Assembly: GCF_036898095.1 (NCBI RefSeq)
Contig: NC_090759.1
Span: forward strand, 18,972,740 to 19,036,739
DNA length: 64,000 bases
Direction of reading: 5' to 3'
Source: Palaemon carinicauda
Lineage: Eukaryota; Arthropoda; Malacostraca; Decapoda; Palaemonidae
Shown here: positions 33,621 to 45,205 of the stretch, piece by piece
Numbering within the stretch: position 1 is the stretch's first letter
Layout: every line of letters starts with the position of its first letter
Notes under the pieces: generated by a model
The model's input: the letters and a program-made list of their open reading frames with translations, nothing else
Databases searched by the model: none
What the model was told of the DNA's origin: nothing
Translations under genes and position numbers: made by a program

Positions 33621-34047
33621 AACACCGTCGGTCCGCGCGGCGGAACACCGTCGGTCCGCGCGGCGGAACACCGTCGGTCCGCGCGGCGGAACACCGTCGG
33701 TCCGCGCGGCGGAACACCGTCGGTCTGCGCGGCGGAACACCGTCGGTCCGCCCGGCGGAACACCGTCGGTCCGCCCGGCGGAACACCGTCGGTCCGCGGG
33801 GCGGAACACCGTCGGTCCGCCCGGCGGAACCCCGTCGGTCCGCCCGGCGGAACACCGTCGGTCCGCCCGGCGGAACACCGTCGGTGCGCCCGGCGGAACA
33901 CTGTCGGTTAGCGGGGCGGAACACCGTCGGTCCGTGGGGCGGAACACCGTCGGTCCGCGGGGTGGAACACCGTCGGTCCACGCGGCGGAACACCGTCGGT
34001 CCGCGGGGTCGGAACACCGTCGGTCCGCGCGGCGGAACACCGTCGGT
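33621..34047. repeat. 23-bp minisatellite, unit 3
   Basis: Nearly the same order of variant units as unit 2, so the two descend from one recent duplication. Confidence 0.95.
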
Positions 34048-35717
34048 AGAACATTGGAGAGTATGTGCGCGGACGCGCAGGCGAGCGGTCGCGCGGGCGC
34101 GCAGGCGAGCGGTCGCGCGGGCGCGCAGGCGAGCGGTCGCGCGGGCGCGCAGGTGAATGGGCGTGAGGGTGGGCAGGTGAATGAGCGCGTGTCCGAGGCG
34201 GCGAACGCAAGCGCTGGCGCGATAGCGAGGAAACGCGCTGCCGCGTGGGTGAGGAAGACCGCTGGCGGTGTGGATCAACAGGCGATCGGTGGTGAGCTGG
34301 TGAGCGCTGACGCACAGGTGAGCGATGGCGCGTCGGCAAGCGATTGCACGTCGGCAAGCGACGGCGCGTTGGCGAGCGGTGGTGCGTTACCAAAACGCTA
34401 GCGAGCAGATGAAGAATCGCGCGGGTGCGTAGGCGGTTGCCAACGCGAGAGAGAGTAGTGATGGTTAGCACGCATCGCGCTAACAGATGGCGCGCAGGTG
34501 CATCAGGAAGGTGAGCGCTGAAGCCAGCTGTTAATCAGGCAATCCTAGACGGTAGGAAAACCGTTGGCGCCCATTGATGCGTGGCAAAGAAGGGCACGCA
34601 GATGTGCGCTGGCAAATGAAGAAAGTTGGCGCACAGAAGGACAGAAGAAAAGGTGAGCGCTGGCGAGCAGGAGGAAGATCTACGGCAAGACTCAGCTACC
34701 GGGGATCGTGGTCCACAGCAGGCGAGCGCTAGATCGTTACTGATGGTGGTCAGGGGAACTGACACGCGTGGCGATCGTTGACGCGTAGGAGATCGCTGGC
34801 GAGCAGGTGAACGTTGACGCGTCTAAGGTCGCTGGCGAGCTGTTGATTGCTGACGAGCAGAAGGCAACGCGTGGAAGCCTGCGCATAGAAAAAGAGTCCT
34901 TGACCCAGACCTGAACCAAAGTTCTAGATCGCGAGGGCGAACGTGGGCGCACAGGGCGCATAACAGGAACCAACAGGAACAGCAGAGATGATCATCATGA
35001 GAGCGCTGACGAACAGGAGAGCGCTGGCGATTAGGAGAGTGCTAGCGATCAGGTAGCGCTGATGAGCAGGAGAGCGCCTGTGCGCTAACACTGAGCAGGA
35101 GCAGGAGCAGGAGCGAACACAGCAGAAGGGCACGCAGGGGAACCCTGACACGCAAGGGAAGCACCCCCGTGGGAGGCAACCCTTTGCCCCAGAGGGATCG
35201 TTGTCCGTCGGGAGACAGATGTCCATCAGAAGACCGTTGCCTTTCCGCCGGGAGACTGATATCCGTTGGAAGACTGTTGTCCGTCGGGAAGACCGTTGTC
35301 CGTAAGGAAGACCGTTGCCCATCGGAAGACGAGATCATAGGCCTGGACCGGAACATGCCCCCCCCCCTTTTTTTTTGACGAGTCCGAGAACAGCATCAAG
35401 AATGTGGGGAAAGGACGAGAATATCCACTACCATCAAGAGGTTCCATAGGTCAACACCCATTGCAGGCCTAATAGTTCCGCTGGTCCCATATGGGCCAGG
35501 AAGTCCGGTTAATCGTTGCCTGAAACTACCGGAACTTGGACCGGCCCACATGGAACTTATCCTGAGGCGACCGTTCGGAACTATAGACGGGTCAATGAGG
35601 AAAGGAGAACTAGGAAACATTCCAAGGAATGGCTGAAAGCTCTGCTTGACCGAGAACAGGTACTGCGACTCTCCTCAGCCTTGCCATAGTCAACTGAAGG
35701 GAAGGCTCGGAGGAGGT

Positions 35718-35835
35718 GGCAACAGAATCTGGCGTCCCCAGGGGGTCACCCATCCAAGTACCGACCAGAACCGACGTTGCTTAACCTCGCTGGACGGACG
35801 AGAAGCGGGGTTTCCAACATGGTATGGCCGTTGAC
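35718..35835 (-). rRNA. 5S rRNA-like sequence, copy 4 (closest to canonical)
   Basis: It differs from copies 1-3 at a handful of positions and restores GGCCATACCA, the common 5S form. Box A and box C are intact. It is probably nearer the original captured sequence. Confidence 0.75.
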
Positions 35836-37625
35836 TCAATATCATGGCCAGATACTCTAGATGTTGAGGCAGAAGAGAGAAGGCTCCTAGCAAAATACCA
35901 TGAACCCACACTCGTGGTAAGCATCCGGAAGCTTGTCCCGGCGCTGAAGAAGGTCGAACCCGAGACTACCGGAGTTGACCAGCCCTCCAAAAAGCGAAGG
36001 AGGTGGAAGCCTGCACCTGAGCGACCATGAGGAAAGAAGGGAGAGTTCTCTGGGGAAAAAAACCTGCGATGCCACGGCGGGATCGCCACACTGCATCATA
36101 AGCAGGAGTACCTGCAGTCTAGGCTGAATTCCACGAGCTCCCTGGAAGATGGATGGAATGGGAACTGAAAGTACCCGTCCTTCCGATCCAGGGTTTAAGG
36201 AGTCCTGTCGCCTCGTTACCAGTCTGATCGATTCTGCTGTTCTACGCTAGACGAAGTTTGTTCGACAAACTTGATCAGGGCTGAGAGGTCGACTACGGAA
36301 CTCCCAACTCAGATACTTCCTTACAAGAAAGGATCGACTGAAGAAGCCGGGGGTGAAGCCGTCGATGATCCCAAGGAGGACCTTCTCCTAAGGTATGGAT
36401 CCTTCTGCCCAAACGGGCAAATCTTGCCGACCCTATGGCATAGAGGTTCAGAGACACTGAATTCGCTGACAGAGACGGCAGGCGCGATATCCTTGGCTGA
36501 TCAAAGAGATCGTGCGGGAATGGGCATCGGGAAGCTGTCATCCGGATGAGAAACTTTAAACATCCTCCCAGCGAGAAGCCTGCAAGGCGGGGGGGGGAGG
36601 GGTGCCAATCCTAGAGTTCGTGAACTCTGCTGCTCCCTTGAGGACTATGCCCCCCCCCCCCGGGGGAGCTTCCCGTGCCATCTGTTCCTGACAGGAGGAT
36701 ACTGCAGTTGGACACCTTGTCTCAGTTGTCGTAGCCGATAACTTATGCCGACGTGGTTGAAAGAAAAAGACGCTGGAGCCCTGAAGAGTCTGGAAAAAAG
36801 CGCCTTGGAGGAGTGAAAACGGAAGTCGATTTCCTCCGCACAGCCGCTGTCTAAGTCTCTGTCCTTGGGCACAAACAAACTCTTCTCAAGGATGGAAGGG
36901 TGTCTGAGGTTGTCGACATCCACGGATGAGACACCCGAAAGGAAGCCCTCGGTCAGCGCGTCCAGATGGTCCAACATCGAGCTTGCCAGCAAGTTAGATA
37001 CTTAACGACGAAACGCCAAGGTGCCTGAGCCCGAGAGGAGGAAAGTACCCATGATCTTCCAGTAGCTTCCTTGAACCAAACCTCGGGCCGTAACCGAGAA
37101 GGGAAAGGACCTGGTAAGCCCCCTACACGAGGTGGAGAAGAGGAAGGGGTAAGCAGTCACCCTTTGGCCGATGGAGAAATCTCGAACGGAAAGCCCCCGC
37201 CAAAAATCCTTCCAGGGAATGACGGAGAAGGGCTAACCCAGGTTCTGGAAAGAGGAGTGTTGCTCAGACCTTCCTGAATAATCTTCCTATTCTTGCAAGT
37301 GCCATGCTCTGTGTTTACGGGGTAAGGCCGTGTTCTGGAAATACTCTCCAAAAGAACTCGCCAGGGCTGGCCTTGCTGCGAAAACCCCAATGGGAATCGT
37401 GGTCGCAATCGCCCTGGAGCTCACGCGATGGTAACTCAATGATTTGTGCGTGGGCGAACGTGGAAACGCCCATGCGCGGTCACGCAGGAACGCAAATGAA
37501 GGTTAGCGAAGGAGCACAGAAGGAGGGCGAGCGTGGTAGGAAGGGCGAGAGCTGGTGGTCGGTGAGCGATAACGCATAGACGTGCAATGGACACTGCAAG
37601 AATTAAGCCGACATTAGTGCGAAGA

Positions 37626-37959
37626 AACACCGTCGGTCCGTGTGGCGGAACACCGTCGGTCCACGCGGCGAAACACCGTCGGTCCGCCCGGCGGAACACC
37701 GTCGGTCCGCGGGGCGGAACACCGTCGGTCCGCGGGGCGGAACACCGTCGGTCCGCGGAGCGGAACACCGTCGGTCAGCGGGGCGGAACACCGTAGGTCC
37801 GCGGGGCGGAACACCGTCGGTCCGCGCGGCGTAACACCGTCGGTCCGCGGGGAGGAACACCGTCGGTCCGCGGGGCGGAACACCGTCGGTCCGCGGGGCG
37901 GAACACCGTCGGTCCGCGGCGCGGAACACCGTCGGTCCGCGGGGCGGAACACCGTCGGT
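37626..37959. repeat. 23-bp minisatellite, unit 4 (about 14.5 copies)
   Basis: Shorter array, dominated by the CGCGGGG variant unit, with private variants (GTGTGGCGG, CGGAGCGG, TAGGTCCGC). Confidence 0.95.
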
Positions 37960-39215
37960 CGAACATTGGAGAGCATGTGCGCGGACGCGCAGGCGAGCGG
38001 ACGCGCAGGCGAGCGGTCGCGCGGGCGCGCAGGTGAATGGGCGCGAGGGTGGGCAGGTGAATGAGCGCGTGTCCGAGGCGGCGAACGCAAGCGCTGGCGC
38101 GATAGCGAGGAAACGCGCTGCCGCGTGGGTGAGGAAGACCGCTGGTGGTGTGGATCAACAGGCGATCGGTGGTGAGCTGGTGAGCGCTGACACGCAGGTG
38201 AGCAATGGCGCGTCGGCAAGCGATAGCACGTCGGCAAGCGACGGCGCGTTGGCGAGCGGTGGTGCGTTACCAAAACGCTAGCGAGCAGATGAAGAACCGC
38301 GCGGGTGCGTAGGCGGTTGCCAACGCGAGAGAGAGTAGTGATGGTTAGCACGCATCGCGCTAATAGATGGCGCGCAGGTGCATCAGGAAGGTGAGCGCTG
38401 AAGCCAGCTGTTAATCAGGCGATCCTAGACGGTAGGAAAACCGTTGGCGCCCATTGATGCGTGGCAAAGAAGGGTGCGCAGATGTGCGCTGGCAAATGAA
38501 GAAAGTTGGCGCACAGAAGTACAGAAGAAAAGGTGAGCGCTGGCGAGCAGGAGGAAGATCTACGGCAAGTCTCAGCTACCGGGGATCGTGGTCCACAGCA
38601 GGCGAGCGCTAGATCGTTACTGATGGTGGACAGGGGAACTGATACGCGTGGCGATCGTTGACGCGTAGGAGATCGCTGGCGAGCAGGTGAACGTTGACGC
38701 ATCTAAGGTCGCTGGCGAGCTGTTGATCACTGACGAGCAGAAGGCAACGCGTGGAAGCCTGCGCATAGAAGAAGAGTCCTTGACCCAGACCTGAACCAAA
38801 GTTCTAGATCGCGAGGGTGAACGTGGGCGCACAGGGCGCATAACAGGAACCAACAGGAACAGCAGAGATGATCATCATGAGAGGGCTGACGAACAGGAGA
38901 GCGCTGACGAACAGGAGAGCGCTGGCGAACAGGAGAGTGCTAGCGATCAGGTAGCGCTGATGAGCAGGAGAGCGCCTGTGCGCTAACACTGAGCAGGAGC
39001 AGGAGCAAGAGCGAACACAGCAGAAGGGCACGCAGGGGAACCCTGACAAGCAAGGGAAGCACCCCCGTGGGAGGCAACCCTTTGCCGCAAAGGGATTGTT
39101 GTCCGTCGGGAGACAGATGTTCATCGGAAGACCGTTGCCTTTCCGCCGGGAGACTGATATCCGTTGGAAGACCGTTGTCCGTCGGGAAGACCGTTGCCCG
39201 TCGGAAGACGAGATC

Positions 39216-39850
39216 AGACTGCTGTCCATCTGCACCAGGGCGGAAGATCAAGAAGAAGGAGTTGTAGGCTGCAAACGGAGATTCAAAAAGGCGCCTCTTA
39301 GCACCCTTATAGGGAGATGAGAGGCCCTTACGACGAAGCGGACGGTGAGCCTTACGGCGAAGGAGACCAACAGCAACAGCAGCAGAAGAAACCTCCAAAG
39401 AGGAGTCTCTATGAGTGTACTCTCTCGCGAACGAAAGAGAAACACTTTGTAGAAGAGACTGGTCAGCCAGTGACCTAAAAGGAGCAATCCTCCGAAGAGG
39501 GGCTCCTGCAGTAGCCCAGCCACTTGAGAGAAACTGCAGGTGTGACCGCTCAGCACCAAGAGCATAGTCGCACGAAAAAAAGGCAAGAGAAGAACCCCCC
39601 AAAAGGGGAAAACTCAAGCCTGGACAGAAAGAACTTCCCTCGGAAGGAAAGTTACCCACCCAAGGAGGCAAGCCTCCTGAGAGTTCTAAACTGAACTGGA
39701 GAGCTGTCAATCGTCACGGGAGTACTTCCAGTAGAAGGAGACACGCCCCTGACAGAGAAGAGTCTAGATAGACTCTAGGAAAAAACCCCGAAGATTGTGA
39801 GTTCAAGGAACAATCTAGCAAACAGTTTGTATATTAGTGTCCTCATATAC
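39216..39850 (-). pseudogene. Element F upstream gag-like remnant
   Basis: A minus frame from about 39710 enters unit 4 and reads FAREYTHRDSSLEVSSAAVA, then RRKAHRPLRRKGLSSPYKGA. It is basic and Ser-rich and could be the N-terminal part of F's Gag. No family motif is visible. The boundary with E's 3' region (after about 39850) is approximate. Confidence 0.35.
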
Positions 39851-40489
39851 GTAAAGCATAGTTTGTACTTAGATGGTATAGATCTGTATAGGTTACTAAT
39901 ACCTCCCGAGTCTGGTTGTGAAGAGACAGACAGGTTTGTATACGTGTAGGAAACCTTAATTCAGTAAGATAAACAGTTTAGTACAATCAGTTCTTACCTG
40001 TTTGCTTGGAACAGTAGTAACCTTAGTTCCCCAATATTTTCTTAAATATTAACAGAATCAAGGATGCTCTGACTTTATTCTTAATCTACAATATTTGAGG
40101 CGAAAGAGACGCAAAGATTCCTTCTATTGTTTATTACAAAAATAGAAATCATGGTTGTATTCTATTACATTTTACAATGAACAATTCTGCATAAAAGCAT
40201 AAACAGTAATAACAGAAATAAAATAAGTTTCACCTGAAAAGGAAACATTAGCCACTCTAAGGGAAATATAAAATTTCATTATGTATTCTGTTGTTACTAG
40301 GAACACTTTGCATATAAGTATGCCTGGCACTTGTCTCAGTCTATTATGCTTGATGTCACCTGTGTAGATAGAACAGTTTATAGTGTCATCACTAAACACA
40401 ATACTCAACATGATATGCCTTAAGAGTCTATCACGTACACCCTTCACTAAAAGTCCCAAATAGTGCACGGTTCTTCGCAGTAATCAAGC
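39851..40489 (-). other. Element E 3' noncoding region (proximal part)
   Basis: Reversed, it matches the sequence after the YR stop in D (56142 onward) and H (48031 onward), for example CTATTTGGGACTTT and AACTGTTC blocks. No gene; AT-rich, with several AATAAA-like words that could serve in 3' end formation. Confidence 0.6.
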
Positions 40490-41587
40490 GGCAGGTTTAA
40501 TAACACTGCCGGCTGCCACCACATGAAATTTAATTTCCTGTAATTGCTTCGCGTAGTGTTTGAAGAAAACTCTGGATGACTTCCATCCAGTAAAAGAACG
40601 AAGGCTTTCAAACGACATCGTCTGAAAGAAATTCATTTCTCGGATCATGATCTGCAGGTGTACTGTCTGGATCCGCTCTGCGTATGAAATAGGTGATTTT
40701 CGCCATTATCTGTTTCAAGGATAACGTTGAACCAGAAGTCTCTCTTCTGAAAAGCTGACCTCCCTAAAGTCTGAAGATCTACGAAGATAGACCTTTAGGC
40801 ATTCCACTGGGCAGAGGGATGCTTCTTCCTTCAGCGGGCAGATTCTCCAGGGACCCCATCTCTTAGTGGGCACCTCGTTCTTGGCGAGAAATGTCGGGTC
40901 CGGAAAGAGGTTCAGTTCTCCGCAGTCTGTGAACTGAACGTGGCCATCATCCTTCAAGAGGGCCACTATTTCGCTATCTCTGGCTCCTGAGGCTAGTGCA
41001 AATAAGAATATCACCTTTTGAGTCAAGTCTTTCAGCGAGCAATCCTCATTGTTCAGGGTTCATGCTAAATGAAGAACTTTGTCCAAAGACCATGAAATGG
41101 GCTTAGGAGGAGCTGCAGGCTGAAGTTTAGCGCAGGCTTTAGGAATCTTGTTGAAGATTTCATTAGAGACGTCTACCTGGAAGGCATATAGTATTGGTCT
41201 GGCTAGGGCAGATTTACATGTAGTAATTGTATTGGCTGCTAAACCTTGTTCATGAAGATGGATGAAGAAGGACAAACAGAAATCCGTAGAAATCTCCTTA
41301 GGTTTCTTCGCCTTGACAAAGGCCACCCACTTCTTCCAGAAAGACTCATATTGTCTTCTTGTTGACTTTGACTTGTATTCTTCTAAGAAGTTAATACTGT
41401 CTCTAGAAATCCCGAACCGTTTCTTGACCGCTAGGGCGAGAAAATCATGAGATGAAGGTTCGGGGTTTTCACTGATGAAGCTGAGACAGTCAATTTCTGC
41501 ACTTGCTGAGTCAGAACTAAGTCCGGCAACGGGATCAGCTTCAGGCCTAGTTCCGTTATCAGAGGGAACCAAACACTGTTGGGCCAC
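40490..41587 (-). pseudogene. Element E tyrosine recombinase, near-complete but frameshifted
   Basis: The N-terminal part (41587-41060) reads SHDFLALAVKKRFGISRDS, STRRQYESFWKKWVAFVKAK and LAANTITTCKSALARPILYA, the SAM-like core-binding domain. The catalytic part follows from 41026: LFALASGARDSEIVALL with the first arginine, and KNEVPTKRWGPWRICPLKEE. Near 40490-40660 come DHDPR and FTGWKSSRVFFKHYAKQ with the nucleophilic tyrosine. Relative to D, about four residues are missing after HDPR, and stops or frameshifts lie near 41050 and 40715. All R-H-R-Y positions I can see are present, but in separate frames. Confidence 0.8.
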
Positions 41588-43677
41588 TTGTGGGCCACTA
41601 TTGCTGCTGTCCCTTGAAAAGATCTCAGTTTGTCGAGGACTTTCAGCAGAAGGTTAGTTGGAGGGAACAGGTAGGTCTTGGACCATCTGTTCCAATCTAT
41701 GGACATTGCATCTATCACTTCCGCTAGAGGATCCTCGTACGGGGCTACTTACCGGGGTAGCTTCTTGTTGTCGCTCGTTGCGAAGAGGTCTATCTGCAGT
41801 CCTGAGACTTTACGTAATATGGAAGAGAATGATCTTGCATCTAGAGACCATTCTGACTCTATCGGGTTGACCCTGGATAGAGCGTTCGCTGTCACATTGC
41901 GGAACCCTTGAAGGTGGACTGCTGACAAGTGCCATCTCTTCTTCTTCGCTAGACAGAGGATGGCCAGTATCACATGATTTATGCGAGGCGATCTCGAGCC
42001 TCGTCGATTTAATCATCTCATTACGACTTCGCTGTCTACAACCAGACGGATGTGGATTGAGCAGCGAAGTTCCAGTTTCTTCAGAGAGAGAAAAACTGCC
42101 ATGGCTTCCAGAAAATTGATGTGGAAGGTCTTGAAGAGGGTAGACCAGGTTCCTTGGACTTTCCGATGATGACAGTGACCTCCCCACCCCTCTTTTCAGG
42201 CGTCCGTGTGAACGGTGACTGCCGGTGGAGGTGGTTTCAAGGGCGCCTTGCTCTTTAGGTTCTTGGCCTCCGACCATGGCTTGAGTAGTGATCGCAGATG
42301 ATTTGGTATCGGTCTTTGTAGATCTCTTCGAGCGTTTGATGCGTATTTTTTCCAAACTCCTCATGCATCTTTTAATTGTGCTCTCAATACTGGATCTGTC
42401 ACCGAGGCAAACTGGAGGGACCCCAACACTCTCTCCTGTTGCCTTCTTGATATCCTGTCGGATTGAAGGAGTTTTTTGACAGATCCTGCTATCTCTTTCC
42501 TCTTCTTTGATGGAATGGAAAGGCAGCGTGACTGTAAGTCCCAGTCGATGCCCAGCCACTGGAACTTTTGAGCTGGAGATAGTCGAGACTTTTCCAAGTT
42601 GATCTTGAATCCTAAGTGTTCCAGGAACTGGATCACTTCCTTGGAGGCTTGCATGCACTCTTCCTCGGATGCTGCCCACACCAGCCAGTCGTCTAGGTAG
42701 GCTACCACCTGGATTCCTTTTAGGCGTAGTTGATGAATGACAGCATTTACAAGCTTGGTGAATACCCTTGGAGCTATGTTTAGACCGAAGGGCATGGCTC
42801 TGAAAACGTACTTTCTTTTCTGTAGTTTGAACCCTAGGTAGGGGGAAACTTGACGGTTGATTGGAACGTGCCAGTATGCATCCGTCATGTCTATGGAGAC
42901 TGTGTATGCCCGTTTGGGCAAAAGGGTCCTTATGTGTTGAAGCGTCAGCATTCTGAACTTGTGGTTCACTATGAACTTGTTGAGTGGTGATAAGTCAAGA
43001 ATGACTCTGAGCTTTTCCGAGTCCTTCTTCAGAACACAAAATAGCCTTCCTTGGAATCTGACGGAATTCGCCTTCCATATAACTCTTTTGTTCAGGAGTT
43101 CCTGAACATATTCTTCCAGTATGGGGGTTGAGTGCTGGAAGAATTGAGGGAAGTTTGGTGGAGTTGAGCTCCAACTCCACCCTGGTCCGTTCTTGATTAG
43201 GCTGTGGGCCCAGGAATCGAAGGTCCAATGATCCCGGAAAAGGAGAAGTCTCCCTCCTACCGGTAGCATCTCACTTGGAGTGCTGGTTGGAGGACTTACC
43301 TCCTTGGCCACGTCCACCTTTGTTACCCCTACCTCTGAAGGGGCGTCTAGAGGATCCTCGAAAGGAACCTCGAAACTTCGGCCTAAAGGTTGTCGACTGC
43401 CTTTCGAATACTGGGGTGAACACAGGCGATTGGGTCGCCAGCGTTGGGGGCACCAGTTGGAAGGTGGTGGTTGGTTGTGCCACTGTCTGGGGCACCATGG
43501 CCATGGGAAGCTGTTGCTGTTGCTATGGCCGAGAGGGCACTCTTGGTTGTTTTGATTCATTCTTCGGCTGGGGACCCTCATCAGCGGAAGATTTCCTTTT
43601 AGAAGACAAGCCCCACTTGGAGAGGAGATTCCTGTTCTCCGTAGCGGCTTTGTCCATGACCTCTTTGACCACTTCAC
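41431..43677 (-). pseudogene. Element E pol: RT and RNase H, mostly open
   Basis: One 438-codon frame (43677-42361) spans the N-terminal extension and the whole RT palm. It contains MLPVGGRLLLFRDHWTFDSW, ILDLSPLNKFIVNHKF, YTVSIDMTDAYWHVPINRQ, PFGLNIAPRVFTKL and VVAYLDDWLVWA, so the palm aspartates are intact. It also has LSPAQKFQWLGIDWDL and RQQERVLGSLQFASV. The RNase H and connection follow in broken frames: KRWHLSAVHLQGFRNVTANA at about 41930, and IDAMSIDWNRWSKTYLFPP at about 41690. The frame is +1 relative to Gag, overlapping its RG tail by about 400 nt. It also overlaps the YR frame at its end. This is the DIRS three-frame layout. Confidence 0.85.
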
Positions 43678-45205
43678 TTGGGAAGAGGTCTTTTTCCCAG
43701 ATATTGGAGGCTATCAGCTTCCTTGGTTCGTGCCTCACTGCAGCCGAGGCGAACACGAACTCTGTACAAGCCCTTCGGGCTTTGATAAAATTCTACAAGT
43801 CCTTGGTGACTGTCGCCAAATGAGATTTGGCGAAGACCATGTACATGTCCGGGGTGTCCGGGATGCTTGCCATAGTCTCTAGGCCAGTCTGTAGAGACAT
43901 GGAAGCAGCAAGACGTTCTTTAGTGTCCTGTTCCCTGTGCAGGAGAAAATCTGTCAGCTTCGGGAGGTCTTCGCTGAACTGTCGTCAAGCAATATCTGTC
44001 TCCAGCTTCCCAACTGTGAAGGTGTTGTGCCCATCCTTCCAGTCTTTATCGTCAGATGGAAAAGCGAGGGGAAAGGGTCTACACTCCTCCAGTGTAGGGC
44101 AAGGTTTCCCTGCCTCGACTGCCTTTAAGGCAGCCTTAAACCCTTTGTCCATAAAGGGGAAGGCACGTTTGGGGTCAGCAATAAAGGACGGGTGCTTTTT
44201 GCCGAGAGCCGGCACCTTGGAGCTAGTAAAGGCCCTCTCTTTCAAGGTGGTTGTATGTAAGGCCTGGGCCTTAGGGAGTTCGAGGAGAATCGTCTCCTTC
44301 TGCTCTGTCTGCTCCTTGGATGCAGGTTCCATCCTCAGACGGACATAGCAATCCGGGTAGGCCCCTTTGTAAGGCCAAAACTTAATTTCCTCTACTAGGA
44401 CAGTGCCCAGTTTCTCCGAGAGGAAGATCTTCCCCCCCGACATTGGCATATGCTTTGCGTACCTCCATGGGTTAACGTCAGAGAAAGCGGGGAGATTCTT
44501 GACATTTATCTTCTTCGGGGCTAAACGTGTTGCAACCAGCTGATGCATTTCCATCCGAAAAGAAGCTTCTTTCTCGGACGATTTCTTCTGAATGTCCTGC
44601 ACCATAGACAGCAGCGAGTGCAACGTACTCGTGATTGAATCTAACAGGGGTGCAGTGGAGGAAGTCGAAGGCACCGGCTCAGTCACCTCAGCTGATGATA
44701 CCGAAATCGTTTCGATTTTCTCGACTTTAGCCTCAGGAGGTACGTCATCCTCCTGATCCAGTTCTTCCACTAGGAGATTGTTCTCAGTCTCCTCTGAGAC
44801 AACAGACATGTTGTCCTCTAATTGGATGCCCTGCAAGGCGTCCGAAACGTCAGGCTCTACCAGAATCTGAACTAGGGGAATCTCAGGTTGAGCCTGGGGA
44901 ATGATTGCATCCGAAGATGCCCTAGGGAAAAGACAATCCCTCATCCTCTCATTAGGAAGGTATGGGCCAGAGGTGTTCTTCTGAAAACCCCTGACCCATT
45001 TTCGCGGCGTGTCCCTTGCTGCATCCCTAGACTCAGTAGACTTTTGGTCATCAAAAGCCTCTTTCACCAGTTTGTCACAAACAGTACATACCTGTGGGTC
45101 CCAATACTTGATATCGCCCTTGGTGACTGCGCAGCGAGCATGGGACCTGCACACAAAAGTTGTTCTCGCACTCGGGATGCTCCTCCTGTAAAGAAAGAAA
45201 AGCAT
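43271..45205 (-). pseudogene. Element E Gag-like protein, one stop and a damaged N-terminus
   Basis: A 406-codon frame (45205-43985) holds CRSHARCAVTKGDIKYWDPQ then C-x2-C, and SRDAARDTPRKWVRGFQKN. It continues with GPYLPNERMR, an acidic middle, YPDCYVRLRMEPASKEQTEQ and LEECRPFPLAFPSDDKDWKD. A frame change near 43985 follows. The C-terminal part is MFASAAVRHEPRKLIASNIW, KDLFPSEVVKEV and, after one stop at 43523, RPKFRGSFRGSSRRPFRGRG ending at 43271. Immediately upstream, TTTCTTTACAG then GAGGAGCATCCCGAGTGCGA reads EEHPECE in another frame. The true N-terminus is therefore probably shifted, and the ATG at 45205 may not be native. Confidence 0.8.

Larger units (their letters stand above)
31333..35335 (-). 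repeat. Tandem unit 3 (about 4.0 kb)
   Basis: RT remnant 31531-32301, 5S-like 31715-31832, 23-bp minisatellite 33621-34047. It carries the variant units of unit 2 plus one TCCGTGGGG change. The 5-bp length difference from unit 2 is largely in the G/C homopolymer runs. Confidence 0.9.
35336..39215 (-). repeat. Tandem unit 4 (about 3.88 kb, most diverged)
   Basis: RT remnant 35534-36304, 5S-like 35718-35835, minisatellite 37626-37959 with only about 14.5 copies in a different variant order. Scattered substitutions separate it from units 1-3. Homology ends at GGAAGACGAGATCA (39203-39216), where unique F sequence begins. This right edge and the left edge at 23322 define one segment that was duplicated. 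Confidence 0.9.
20811..39850 (-). mobile_element. Element F: third DIRS-like retrotransposon, with internal 4-kb tandem amplification
   Basis: The left end has a terminal repeat and a complementary copy (20811-20870 and 21066-21124), as expected at a DIRS 3' side. RT blocks on the minus strand inside each tandem unit identify an RT of the DIRS style (SALIKFVEQ, KDGYFQFPFHPSSRELVEF, HLEYLAMIL, VPNGRLRISSMW). The right end is unclear. I do not see a matching 5' ITR before E's 3' region resumes (about 39900-40000), so F is probably truncated at its 5' side. Coding capacity is destroyed. Naming it DIRS rests on RT style and the terminal complement; no YR was found. Confidence 0.6.

Noticed and set aside
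23322..39215. Ordinary 5S rDNA cluster with 4-kb spacing
   Set aside because: The 5S-like block lies inside RT coding remnants, lacks a T-run terminator and is repeated only because the host segment was duplicated. Function as a 5S gene is not excluded but not supported.
41810..42679. 289-codon minus frame
   Set aside because: It overlaps the RT-RNase H region of E in another frame and lacks any RT or RNase H motif; a shadow frame.
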